The notes beneath the pieces are model-generated. The model was not told where the DNA came from. It saw nothing but the letters and a program-made list of their open reading frames with translations, and ran no database searches. This document shows, one piece after another, positions 35,835 to 44,244 of a stretch of DNA of 48,609 bases (positions within the stretch are counted from its first letter, which is position 1; the number at the start of each line of letters is the position of its first letter). Location: positions 1 through 48,609 of the forward strand of contig JAMORO010000006.1 in assembly GCA_027063505.1 (NCBI GenBank), written 5' to 3'. The translations under genes and the position numbers were made by a program. The DNA comes from Sulfurimonas sp. Its GTDB lineage: Bacteria; Campylobacterota; Campylobacteria; Campylobacterales; Sulfurimonadaceae.

Positions 35835-36452
35835 CTAATTGTTAGCAATTATAGTACCGTTTTGTTTCCAAAATCGAGGAGTACCAATAATTTTGTTATT
35901 ACTGTATATCGCTTCAGCTGAGAGTTGACCATTTGGATACCACTCTTTAAAGGTACCAGATTTTTTTCCATCTACATAAAATGAGAGAGATTTTAGCTTT
36001 CCGTTGTCATACCAAGTTCTTGACTCTCCATCTTGAAGATTATTTTTATAGTATGAAGAACTTTTTTTCTTTCCATTTATATACCAAGTTGTTACTTCTC
36101 CTTCCTGTTTCCCTTGACGGAAGTAAGCGATGATAGATTTCTTTCCATTTGAGTATGTTCCAATGTACTCACCATCCTGTTTCCCTTTACGAAAATAAGC
36201 AGTAGTCTTTTTTGTTCCATTATCTCTCCACTCTAAAAGTCTTCCATCAATTTGCCCCTGATGATAAGGAACTATTTTTTTTGTTTTTCCATTTTCAAAG
36301 AAGAAGTAGGCATTTCCCTCAAATGGTTCTGTTGATGATTTCTCATAAGAGATATCGCCCTTCTTAACTAGTAGTGATGCATCAATATCTTTTGCATCTA
36401 AACTAAGTCCTAAATATGTGAATATAAGTACTGCCAATAAAGTGAATTTCAT
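35835..36452 (-). CDS. Exported MORN_2-repeat protein
   Basis: 205 residues. Signal peptide about 1-20. From about residue 45 it is a run of six to seven repeats of about 23 residues of the form W-x2-NGKKK-x5-Y-x3-GKQDGE (MORN variant type, often annotated 'YwqK family antitoxin', although no toxin is linked here). Such repeats make extended beta sheets used in protein or membrane contacts. It lies 23 bp upstream of the MotA-like gene on the same strand and could belong to that operon; a role outside the membrane for the same complex is a guess. Confidence 0.82.
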   Translation of the reverse strand: MKFTLLAVLIFTYLGLSLDAKDIDASLLVKKGDISYEKSSTEPFEGNAYFFFENGKTKKIVPYHQGQIDGRLLEWRDNGTKKTTAYFRKGKQDGEYIGTYSNGKKSIIAYFRQGKQEGEVTTWYINGKKKSSSYYKNNLQDGESRTWYDNGKLKSLSFYVDGKKSGTFKEWYPNGQLSAEAIYSNNKIIGTPRFWKQNGTIIANN

Positions 36453-36657
36453 ATAATCTCTCCTTGATATTCTATTAAAATTTATAATAATAATAACAGC
36501 TTATTGTAATTTAATTCCTTTATCTATAGTCTTTAATTATTATTTAGAAGAAATTTGTGTAAATAAGTAAAAAAAGCTTTAATATCTATGAAAAAGGGAG
36601 GATAAAAGGATATTTTTAAAATTATGATATAAAATAAAATTATAACAAGGGGTTAAC

Positions 36658-37347
36658 ATGAAATGGTTAGATATATTAAGTAAGCTTTCTGTGCTTGTAA
36701 TTTTATTTGTATTAATTACAACTACTGCAGAAAAAAAAGATAGATTTTTTTTTGAGTATAAAAATACAAAAATTAATTTGAATCAAGTGAAAAAAATAGT
36801 TCCAAAAGTTGATTATATTATCACTTATAAAGAGGATAATAGTACTGATGTTTTCCGTAAGCACTCAACACTTCTAAATGAAAAAGAGATAAAAAACATA
36901 GAAGCAGCTTTAAAAATGGCGATTAAAAGTGATTTTTATAATGTTGAAGTATTGAGCTATATGATGTTAGACAATGAAAAAGTTGTGCTCTCTCACTCTT
37001 CTCAGTATCTAAAAAAAGCGACACACTATAGTGTAAATGATAATCTTCTCCAAGAGCTTCGTAAATATGGTCTCGATGATTATCAGTATAAAAATTTATT
37101 GCAGTTAAAAGATAAAGTATATGAGGATTCACAAACTTTTTTTAACGATGTAATAAGCTATGCAAAACTTAGAAAAATGCGATGGGTAGAGGAGAATATT
37201 CCGCAACTTGGACTCCAGCCAAATGGTGCAAAGTTTATGCAAATTCTTGCAGATGATGCTGTTGAAAATGAGATAACAGAGAAAGATATTCAAACTATTA
37301 TAAAAGATCTTCAAAACTCATATGCGGTCTATGTTGGTATAAACTAG
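36658..37347 (+). CDS. Membrane-anchored protein of unknown function, first gene of the split RND operon
   Basis: 229 residues. Residues 7-23 are a membrane anchor or uncleaved signal (LSKLSVLVILFVLITTTA). The rest is soluble and largely helical (NEKEIKNIEAALKMAIKSD, LLQELRKYGLDDYQYKNLLQ, ENEITEKDIQTIIKDLQNS). No Cys, no enzyme motif. The stop touches the ATG of the RND half-gene (TAGATG), so it is likely an accessory periplasmic subunit of that pump. Shine-Dalgarno AAGGGG precedes the ATG. I do not recognise a family. Upstream, 36453-36657 is A+T-rich and divergent, with no gene. Confidence 0.75.
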   Translation: MKWLDILSKLSVLVILFVLITTTAEKKDRFFFEYKNTKINLNQVKKIVPKVDYIITYKEDNSTDVFRKHSTLLNEKEIKNIEAALKMAIKSDFYNVEVLSYMMLDNEKVVLSHSSQYLKKATHYSVNDNLLQELRKYGLDDYQYKNLLQLKDKVYEDSQTFFNDVISYAKLRKMRWVEENIPQLGLQPNGAKFMQILADDAVENEITEKDIQTIIKDLQNSYAVYVGIN

Positions 37348-38931
37348 ATGAAAAAAGAGTCAGACTTAAAAATAAAAAATATTGCAGGGTATCTCTCAAA
37401 AGGGTTTTTAAATAATCCTCTCACAGCTATCTTAGCTTTTGCTATCCTCTCTTTAGGTTACATCTCATTAGAAGTTATGCCTCGTGAGGAGGATCCTCAA
37501 ATCGCTGTAAGTGGTGGTTCTATCATAGTCCCTATGCCAGGTGCTTCCCCCGATGAGATAAACAATGCCATTTTAAAACCTTTAGAGCGGCGTATTAGTG
37601 AGATTAAAGGGATTAAAGATATCTACTCTACTGCTATGCATAATGTTGGAATGTTAAATATCCAGTATAAGATTGGTGAAGATAGAGAGAGCTCAAACCT
37701 AAAACTCTACGATAAAGTTATGCAGAACATGGACTCTATCCCTGGTGGCTCGATGATGCCTATAGTCAAACCTTTTGACATAGATATCGATGTGCCTATC
37801 GTTACTGTGGCCTTTTATAAAAAAGAGGAGTTAGGGATAGACCATATAAAGTTATATAAGCAGATAAAAGATATACAGCAGGATATAAACGCCATTGAAA
37901 ACATCTCTAAAACAACACTCAAGGGGGCAAAAAAACCACAGTTTAATGTTCTCCTTGACTTAGATAAACTCTCCGCCTATCGTATCTCTATAGGGCAAGT
38001 TGTAAAAGCCATTCAGGCTATCGCTAAAAATGCTCCTGAGATTGATGTTCCAACTAAAGAGAATAAGCTTATAGTTTTTGGTGTGAAAAACGCCATTAAC
38101 TCCATTGGAGATCTACAGAACCTCATTGTGGCAAAGTATATGGGTTCACTTATCTACTTAAAAGATTTGGCCCATGTTGAGTACTACTATGACATTCAAA
38201 ACTATCAAGAGGCACTTATATCTTATAAAGCAGATGGCTCACCGTTAAGTGGTACACAGGATCAGGTAACACTGAGTGTTTCGAAGTTAAAAGGGACAAA
38301 TGCTGTGCACTTAGCTGAGTCCGTACTCGAGACACTAGAGGAGTATGATGAGGCACTAGAGAAGAATGGACTAGGATACATTATAACTCGTAACTATGGG
38401 GAGAGAGCAAATGAAGCCGTAAATGAACTTGTGCATCACCTTGTCTTAACTATTGCTATTATCTCTCTTATTTTGATTCCATTTTTAGGATGGAGAGAGT
38501 CTTTAGTGGTTACCATCGCTGTGCCTATGATTTTAGCAGCGACTCTTTTTATCGCCTATATGACAGACCAAACCATAAACAGGATTACTCTTTTTGCATT
38601 TCTACTCTCACTTGGACTCATTGTCGATGATGCTATTATAGTTATAGAAAATATTCATAGAAGGATGCACCTTAAAGAGACAGCAGATCATAGTTTTGAT
38701 AGGATAATCATAGAGGCCACAGATGAGATAGGTCCCTCTACAAACATCGCTACTATTGCTATTATGCTTACGATGATTCCTATGGCTTTTGTTGGTGGGA
38801 TGATGGGACAGTTTATGCTTCCCATACCGCTAAATGTTCCTGTCGCCCTTGGAGTCTCTCTCTTTGTCGCATATGTTTTTGCTCCCTACCTTGCAAAAAA
38901 GCTTATTAAACGAACGAAAGGAACTCACTAA
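37348..38931 (+). CDS. RND efflux permease, N-terminal half
   Basis: 527 residues, half the usual about 1,030 of an RND permease. It covers TM1 (LTAILAFAILSLGYISLEVM), the first porter domain, and TM2-TM6, including the TM4 motif GLIVDDAIIVIENIHRR with the paired Asp of the proton relay and a final NVPVALGVSLFVAYVFAPYL. It ends with KKLIKRTKGTH, exactly where the two RND repeats join, and its TAA overlaps the next ATG by one base (TAATG). The second half is the next gene. The substrate is unknown; HAE-type pumps export hydrophobic compounds. The order of the operon is accessory gene, N-half, C-half. Confidence 0.88.
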   Translation: MKKESDLKIKNIAGYLSKGFLNNPLTAILAFAILSLGYISLEVMPREEDPQIAVSGGSIIVPMPGASPDEINNAILKPLERRISEIKGIKDIYSTAMHNVGMLNIQYKIGEDRESSNLKLYDKVMQNMDSIPGGSMMPIVKPFDIDIDVPIVTVAFYKKEELGIDHIKLYKQIKDIQQDINAIENISKTTLKGAKKPQFNVLLDLDKLSAYRISIGQVVKAIQAIAKNAPEIDVPTKENKLIVFGVKNAINSIGDLQNLIVAKYMGSLIYLKDLAHVEYYYDIQNYQEALISYKADGSPLSGTQDQVTLSVSKLKGTNAVHLAESVLETLEEYDEALEKNGLGYIITRNYGERANEAVNELVHHLVLTIAIISLILIPFLGWRESLVVTIAVPMILAATLFIAYMTDQTINRITLFAFLLSLGLIVDDAIIVIENIHRRMHLKETADHSFDRIIIEATDEIGPSTNIATIAIMLTMIPMAFVGGMMGQFMLPIPLNVPVALGVSLFVAYVFAPYLAKKLIKRTKGTH

Positions 38932-40721
38932 TGAATTTTGAAGAAAAAATATATAACATAGTGACTTCAAAAAAGAAGCAGAGAAAAGTAGGCTTTATAG
39001 TTTTAGGATTTTTAATCTTTGCTATTGCTATGATACCAACAAAGATAGTTTTAGCAAAAATGCTTCCAGGAAAGAGTGCTAATACTTATAGTATCTATGT
39101 AGATACAGCAACAAACTCGACAATAGAGCAGACAAAAGAGGTCTCAGAGTGTGTTATGAGTGTGATGCGTCAAGAGAGTGCAGTAAAGAACATGGAGATT
39201 TTTCTCGGGAGTGGTGCACCACTTGATTATGCGGGGCTTGTAAAAGGGAGTGCTTTTAAGTCTCTAAAAAATCAAGCAGAGATAGTTATAAACTTAAGTG
39301 ATAAACATCATAGAGAAGAGACCTCTTATATGATGGTACACCGTTTACGCCCAGTGATTCAAAGTAAGTGTGAAGCACTCTATAAAAACTCATCTATTCG
39401 TTTTGTGGAGATGCCTTCGGGTCCTCCAACTTTTGCCACAGTCGTGGTCAATATTTATGGAAAAAATGCTCTCTTACTTCGTGAAATCTCAAAAGATGTA
39501 AAAGCATCGTTTGAGGAGACGGAGGGTTTAGTAGATATAGATATTATGCAAGATGATGTACACACAAAACTAGAAATCATTCCAAATGTAGCAAAAATTA
39601 TAAGTTCAAACCTTTCGGTAGATCAGGTGAGTAACGTACTCTACATGGCGTTTAAAGGGAGTGTAGTCGCTACCAAGAACTCTACACAGCAGCAGGATCA
39701 AATCCCTATCTATGTCTCACTTGATAAAGAGACTCGGACTCTTGATAGTGCAACTAAGGAGCAGTTAGAGTTAAAACTCTCTCGTCTGAAACTCTTAAAC
39801 CGTCAAGGTATTATGGTTCCGGTAAAAGAGGTTGTAGAGATTGTAGAGACTGTAGCCGATCCGACTATTTATAAAAAAAATATGAAAAACATGGTCTCAG
39901 TGACTGCCGAGTGTGACCTTGTCTCTCAAGTCTATCCTCTGATGGATGCACGTGAGATTATGATTAAAAAACTAGAACACCGTTTTGAGGTAGAGCGTTT
40001 AACGGGAGCGAGTACTTATATGTTTGACTTGGCTCTAGTAGATAGAGAGACAAGAGAGAAAGTTCTTATTAGATGGGATGGGGAGATGAAGGTTTCTCTA
40101 GACACTTTTAGAGACTTAGGGGGTGCTTTTATCTCTGCTCTTGTGTTAATGTTCCTTCTTATGGTTGTTTATTATAAATCTTTTGCTTTGAGTGGCATAG
40201 TTTTAGTGGGAAGTTTTTTATCTATCATCGGGGTTATTATTGGGCACTTTATTACAGATATAATCTTTTTATATTTTATTACAGGTGTACACTTCTATCT
40301 TACAGCTACTTCACTTATTGGGTTTATCTCTCTGATGGGGATTAGTGCGAGAAGTTCACTTCTTCTTATAGACTTTACAAAGTCTCTTATCGAGAGTGGT
40401 ATTGAGAAAAATCGTGCTATTGCTATCTCTACTGCAACACGGGCAAAACCTATTTTACTTACTGCAGTAGCGATTATACTCGGTTCATTACTCTTAGCAA
40501 CTGACCCTATTTTCGGTGGTTTAGGTATAGCACTTATCTTTGGAAGTATGGCATCAACTGCTGTATCACTCTTTTACATACCAGTTCTTATGGCAAAAGC
40601 AGAGGCTATTTGTCCTCAAAATGGTGGTGTTGTTTGTGAAGAGGGAGAGGGATTAAACGAAGAGCATATGGATGTAAGTGAGATTGCCCCTGAAGTACAT
40701 CATGGGAATCCTACGAAATAG
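38931..40721 (+). CDS. RND efflux permease, C-terminal half
   Basis: 596 residues: TM7 (about 20-43), second porter domain with the loop RFVEMPSGPPTFATVVVNIYG, and TM8-TM12, including GFISLMGISARSSLLLIDFTK (TM10 region) and ILLTAVAIILGSLLLATDPIFGG. It starts one base inside the stop of the N-half, with GGA eight bases before the ATG (AAAGGAACTCACTAATG). A C-terminal extension (AEAICPQNGGVVCEEGEG… EVHHGNP) is rich in Glu and His with two Cys, unusual for RND and possibly metal binding. Confidence 0.88.
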   Translation: MNFEEKIYNIVTSKKKQRKVGFIVLGFLIFAIAMIPTKIVLAKMLPGKSANTYSIYVDTATNSTIEQTKEVSECVMSVMRQESAVKNMEIFLGSGAPLDYAGLVKGSAFKSLKNQAEIVINLSDKHHREETSYMMVHRLRPVIQSKCEALYKNSSIRFVEMPSGPPTFATVVVNIYGKNALLLREISKDVKASFEETEGLVDIDIMQDDVHTKLEIIPNVAKIISSNLSVDQVSNVLYMAFKGSVVATKNSTQQQDQIPIYVSLDKETRTLDSATKEQLELKLSRLKLLNRQGIMVPVKEVVEIVETVADPTIYKKNMKNMVSVTAECDLVSQVYPLMDAREIMIKKLEHRFEVERLTGASTYMFDLALVDRETREKVLIRWDGEMKVSLDTFRDLGGAFISALVLMFLLMVVYYKSFALSGIVLVGSFLSIIGVIIGHFITDIIFLYFITGVHFYLTATSLIGFISLMGISARSSLLLIDFTKSLIESGIEKNRAIAISTATRAKPILLTAVAIILGSLLLATDPIFGGLGIALIFGSMASTAVSLFYIPVLMAKAEAICPQNGGVVCEEGEGLNEEHMDVSEIAPEVHHGNPTK

Positions 40722-40751
40722 TATTTTTCCAAGTAATTACTTGGAAAAATA
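40722..40751. terminator. Perfect 30-bp palindrome between convergent genes, bidirectional terminator
   Basis: The interval is its own reverse complement: half-site TATTTTTCCAAGTAA and its mirror, with no loop spacer. The A-run and T-run at the two ends give a U-tract in both directions. It begins one base after the RND stop and ends 8 bp before the stop of the 11-mer repeat protein. Confidence 0.85.
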
Positions 40752-40759
40752 GTTAGAGA

Positions 40760-41533
40760 TTAAAGGCTACCTTTTTCGTATTTAGCTTTTAATCTTAAGT
40801 AGTCTTTGTAATCATCAGAGTTGATGTTTTTTGAAACTGTTTTTGTAGAGTCATTTGCATTGTTAGAGATAGTTTTTGTACTATCATTTGCATTTGATGA
40901 AACTGTTTTAGTAGAATCATTTGCATTGTTTGTTGCAGTATTTGAAGAGTCTCTCAAATCATTTGATGCAGTAGTACTTGTTGTTCTAATATCTCCAGAA
41001 ACTGTTTTAGTAGAGTCGTTGAAGTTATTTGAAGTAGTTTTAGTAGAATCGTTTAAGTTGTTAGATGTAGTTTTGGCTGCATCATTAACATCGTGAGATA
41101 CTGCAACTGTAGAGTCTTTGAAATCTTTTGTTGCCATTGTAGAACTATCTTTGAAGTCTCTTGTAGTGTTAGAGATAGAGTCTTTAGAATCCTCAGCAAC
41201 TTCAATAGTAGAATCTCTTACATCTTTAGAGATACCAGTTGTAGTGTCTGAACCACTTTTAACTGTAGCTATTTCACTTGTTTTCATATCATCACTCATC
41301 TTAACAGATGAATCTTTTGCATCATGGCTTACACTTGTAACAGTGCGCTCACCACTTTTAGAAACTTCAACACCACCATCTACTGCTGATTGAGATACAT
41401 CTTTAGCATCATGACTCATAGAAGTCATTCCATCTTTCATATCTTTAAACATGTCTCCAAAGCTAAAGTCTGCAGATAAAGTAGTTGTTAGTGCTAAAGC
41501 AGCAACTGTACTTAATAGTAATTTTTTTGTCAT
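40760..41533 (-). CDS. Exported 11-residue-repeat (LEA-like) protein
   Basis: 257 residues. Signal peptide MTKKLLLSTVAALALTTTLSA. From residue 101 to 243 there are 13 consecutive 11-residue repeats, consensus x-S-N-N-x-N-D-S-T-K-T, with more degenerate copies before (SHDAKDVSQSA, SHDAKDSSVKM). Eleven-residue amphipathic repeats rich in Asp, Ser, Thr and Lys, with no Cys, recall group-3 LEA proteins that protect membranes and proteins in drying or freezing, and also some hendecad coiled coils. The tail DDYKDYLRLKAKYEKGSL is helical. Shine-Dalgarno AAGGAAAG before the ATG. A periplasmic stabiliser or structural coil is inferred. Confidence 0.85.
   Translation of the reverse strand: MTKKLLLSTVAALALTTTLSADFSFGDMFKDMKDGMTSMSHDAKDVSQSAVDGGVEVSKSGERTVTSVSHDAKDSSVKMSDDMKTSEIATVKSGSDTTTGISKDVRDSTIEVAEDSKDSISNTTRDFKDSSTMATKDFKDSTVAVSHDVNDAAKTTSNNLNDSTKTTSNNFNDSTKTVSGDIRTTSTTASNDLRDSSNTATNNANDSTKTVSSNANDSTKTISNNANDSTKTVSKNINSDDYKDYLRLKAKYEKGSL
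40805..41233 (-). repeat. 13 tandem 33-bp coding repeats
   Basis: Codons for residues 101-243 of the LEA-like protein. The copies toward the 3' end of the gene (residues 156-177 and 200-232) are nearly identical in DNA and protein (NDSTKT in each), so they are recent duplications and the number may vary between strains. Confidence 0.8.
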
Positions 41534-41672
41534 TTTCTTTCCTTTTTTGAGTTAAGTCTGAAAAACTATAACCCTTTGAAGCTAAAGAAAAACTTAAAAT
41601 TGTTTTATAAATAAAAATTATTTTACATTATGCAAATTAGCCACTTTTAACTGTGAAATGGTAACAGTTTAA

Positions 41673-42713
41673 TTATCTGAAAATCTTATCTATATCTTTT
41701 GTAATTGCTCCTGGAACAGTTGCTATTTTCATAAACTGTGACATTTTCAACGTAGGATACATAACTGCTATATAGTATTTAGGATCAAGTATTTTGACCT
41801 CGCCATTTTCGATTAGAACAGGGTATGGTAGGAGACCTGCATTTTGATAGCCTGTCTTTTTGATAAACTTTGTAGTACGTTTTGAGAGTTTTACCCCTAC
41901 TACTATAGAACCATTTGCAAGAGTCTGTGAGTAGAGTAGTTTTTTACTCTTTTTAGCACGTTGTAAAAGTGTTTCATTTGAAGCTTTCTTGATATGAATC
42001 ATATCGTTATATGTAGGCATCCCCTCCATAAATTTAAAGTGCTTAAGTATTCTAAACTTGACAAGTTCTGTAGAGTTTTCAAGTGTTGTAAAGCTCTCAC
42101 GAAGAGTTTGGAGTGTCTTTTCTGCTAGTTGTGCATCATACTCCTCTTGCATAAAAGCTTTCATCAGATATATAGGGTTTGAGATGCTAATGAGTCTGTC
42201 TTTTGTATCAACAGTGACTCTCAGCGTACTTGCAAAACCACGATTGGTTTTAGCAGCAGCTTTTTGAATCGCTTCATTTGTAAAAACAAGAGAAGTTACT
42301 AAGCCTTTTTTATCTACTTTATATGTTGTGAGTATATTAAATCCTGCACTCTCTAAAACTTTTTGAACCTCTTGTGTGCTCATAAGTGGTGCATGAAGAT
42401 ATGCTGTTACTTTTCCATTGTTTATATCTCCGACCTCTATAGTCTTGTTTGCATCTTTGTTGATGTTCTCATCTTTATGGAGCATAAATGGAGCTACACG
42501 GTTACTAAAAACTACCGTTTTATCTTTTGTAGCATTAGCCACTATCTCAGCATTTGTTTGTGAAGTTGGTGCATTTATAATGGTAAGCTTTGGTACAACT
42601 GCCTCCACTTTTGGTACTTCTGGAACTTTTGGCATATGGATATTTACACTGTTGTCTTGGGCCTGTAGTAAACTTACACTTAAGAGTAACATACTTGTAA
42701 CTATTTTTATCAT
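41673..42713 (-). CDS. Secreted protein of unknown function
   Basis: 346 residues with signal peptide MIKIVTSMLLLSVSLLQA. A Pro/Val linker (PKVPEVPKVEAVVPK) follows, then a domain about 60-346. The segment MSTQEVQKVLESAGFNILTTYKVDKK (about 108-133) and LISISNPIYLMKAFMQ resemble DUF302-type proteins; the final third (LPYPVLIENGEVKILDPKYY, KMSQFMKIATVPGAITKDI) is also of that kind. I rate this weak. The gene is divergent from the cytochrome/adaptor operon across 182 bp. No Cys or metal motif is evident. Confidence 0.72.
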   Translation of the reverse strand: MIKIVTSMLLLSVSLLQAQDNSVNIHMPKVPEVPKVEAVVPKLTIINAPTSQTNAEIVANATKDKTVVFSNRVAPFMLHKDENINKDANKTIEVGDINNGKVTAYLHAPLMSTQEVQKVLESAGFNILTTYKVDKKGLVTSLVFTNEAIQKAAAKTNRGFASTLRVTVDTKDRLISISNPIYLMKAFMQEEYDAQLAEKTLQTLRESFTTLENSTELVKFRILKHFKFMEGMPTYNDMIHIKKASNETLLQRAKKSKKLLYSQTLANGSIVVGVKLSKRTTKFIKKTGYQNAGLLPYPVLIENGEVKILDPKYYIAVMYPTLKMSQFMKIATVPGAITKDIDKIFR

Positions 42714-42859
42714 GGATTTCCCTTTTTTACTTTGAAACTAAGTTGCTTAAATTATAGTTGAAGTTTTCTTAATTTTTATCTTTTGTGTAGATATTTATAA
42801 AATATTTATTTCTAATTCCAAGAAAGGGACAATAGTTTTATAATTTTAAATTATTTAGT

Positions 42860-42865
42860 TATAAT
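42860..42865 (+). promoter_or_regulatory. Probable -10 box of the cytochrome c / adaptor operon
   Basis: TATAAT after TTTAGT, 30 bp before the ATG at 42896; Shine-Dalgarno AAAGGGA at 42883-42889. Confidence 0.5.
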
Positions 42866-42895
42866 ATTTTCAATTTGAAATTAAAGGGATAGTCA

Positions 42896-43306
42896 ATGAA
42901 AAAAATACTTTTAGGATTAGTTGTAATAGGGAGCTTACTTCAGGCCAAACCATACACGCAAGAAGATAGAATCAAAGATATGAATACAATGGCACATGCT
43001 ATGAATGTAATACAGAGTGGTTTTTTCTATAATAACTACGATACTGTTGCATCAGGTGTTGAGACTTTAACTACTACTATAGAGAAGGTAAGACCTCCTA
43101 TTGAAGAGACAAGTAAACAAGATGTTATGGAAAAGTATATGGATAAAAAATTCCAGATGACGAACAAAACAGTAAAAAAGATAAATAAAAAAGCATTAAC
43201 AATTCTACAGCGTTTTAAGTCAGGGGATGCAACCCAAGCAGTTCAAGCCTATACAAAAATTATGGATCAGTGTATGAAATGCCATAGAGAAATCCGTAAG
43301 TGGTAA
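42896..43306 (+). CDS. Periplasmic cytochrome c'-like protein
   Basis: 136 residues. Signal peptide MKKILLGLVVIGSLLQA. All-helical mature part with one heme site CMKCH at 126-130, right at the C-terminus, as in cytochromes c' and c556. Such proteins bind NO or carry electrons. The gene precedes the membrane-fusion adaptor by 4 bp, so heme protein and adaptor are cotranscribed. Confidence 0.85.
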   Translation: MKKILLGLVVIGSLLQAKPYTQEDRIKDMNTMAHAMNVIQSGFFYNNYDTVASGVETLTTTIEKVRPPIEETSKQDVMEKYMDKKFQMTNKTVKKINKKALTILQRFKSGDATQAVQAYTKIMDQCMKCHREIRKW

Positions 43307-43310
43307 GATA

Positions 43311-44138
43311 ATGAAAGCATATATACTTCTACTCTCGCTTATTTTAACTGCAACTACTCTTTTTAGTGCTGAGTTAGTGCTAACGGGAACAGTCATATCA
43401 AATAACCAAAAGATGATGACAGCAAGATATATGGGGTATGTGAAAAAAATCAACTTTGAAGTTGGGGATATGGTTGAGCGAGAAGATGTTCTCTTTGAAC
43501 TAGAATCAGCAGAGTTTGACATCATGGAGTCTCAAGCAGACTTAGCCCTAGAACAAGCAAAGCTTATGGTAGATGTCTATCAGACACGACTTCATATCTT
43601 TAAAAAACAGAAACGAAGACTCAAACGCGATAGAAAGAAGATGTCTCCTGCAAACTTTAAATCAGACCTTTTAGAGATGAATGACAATATAGAGAATATC
43701 TCTGCATCCATAGAGTCTGCACAGGTTCTTGTTAAACAGGCGAGTGAGAAAACAAAACAGTTTGCAACGATAGCCGGCTACTTAAAAGTACAAGCACCAA
43801 ACAATGGTATCTTAGTAGATAAACGTATTCGTGTGGGTGATATGGTAGCACCTGGTATGCTTACGATGATACTTGTAGATATGGATCATTTAGAGGTTGA
43901 AGCAGAAGTTGCAGAGTCTGACTTGAAGTATGTTCGTCGTAACAAAGTAGTAGATATTAAAATCCCTTCACTTGGGTATAAGGCATCTGGATACATAAAA
44001 GCAGTTGTCCCAAGTGCAAACCCTTTGGCACATACATTTAAAATCCGTATTCATTTTGAAAAAACAAACGATATGGTTTTCCCTGGGATGTATGCTAAAG
44101 TGTATCTAGACTTAACAAATGAGTTAAAAAAAAGATAA
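43311..44138 (+). CDS. RND-type periplasmic adaptor (HlyD/AcrA family)
   Basis: 275 residues. Signal peptide about 1-20. Lipoyl halves flank a helical hairpin: VKKINFEVGDMVEREDVLFELES then a coil (residues about 70-155, QADLALEQAKLMV), then LKVQAPNNGILVDKRIRVGD; beta-barrel after about 190 and ending VFPGMYAKVYLDL. It would link an inner-membrane RND permease to an outer-membrane channel. The only permease in the window is the split one at 37348-40721, 2.6 kb away on the same strand but separated by two opposite genes. No TolC-type gene is present. Confidence 0.88.
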   Translation: MKAYILLLSLILTATTLFSAELVLTGTVISNNQKMMTARYMGYVKKINFEVGDMVEREDVLFELESAEFDIMESQADLALEQAKLMVDVYQTRLHIFKKQKRRLKRDRKKMSPANFKSDLLEMNDNIENISASIESAQVLVKQASEKTKQFATIAGYLKVQAPNNGILVDKRIRVGDMVAPGMLTMILVDMDHLEVEAEVAESDLKYVRRNKVVDIKIPSLGYKASGYIKAVVPSANPLAHTFKIRIHFEKTNDMVFPGMYAKVYLDLTNELKKR

Positions 44139-44215
44139 TCTGTCTATTACCTATACTCTTGAGTTAAAATAGTTCACTTTTTACACTAAAGATACCCAAA
44201 AGTTTTATAAAGTGT

Positions 44216-44221
44216 TATACT
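44216..44221 (+). promoter_or_regulatory. Possible -10 box for the ComEA-ExbB fusion gene
   Basis: TATACT lies 23 bp upstream of the ATC (44245) that follows the AAAGGG ribosome site. It suggests transcription starts just before the long frame rather than at the later in-frame TTG. Confidence 0.4.
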
Positions 44222-44244
44222 TTTAAAAACTGAAAGGGTATAGC

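Noticed and set aside
40805..41233. Regular 33-bp repeats as a CRISPR array
   Set aside because: They lie in frame inside a signal-peptide-bearing gene, have no unique spacers, and no cas genes are near.
40821..41393. Two plus-strand frames of 91 residues opposite the LEA-like gene
   Set aside because: They mirror the 33-bp repeats on the other strand (periodic VVLVESF-type residues) and have no ribosome site.
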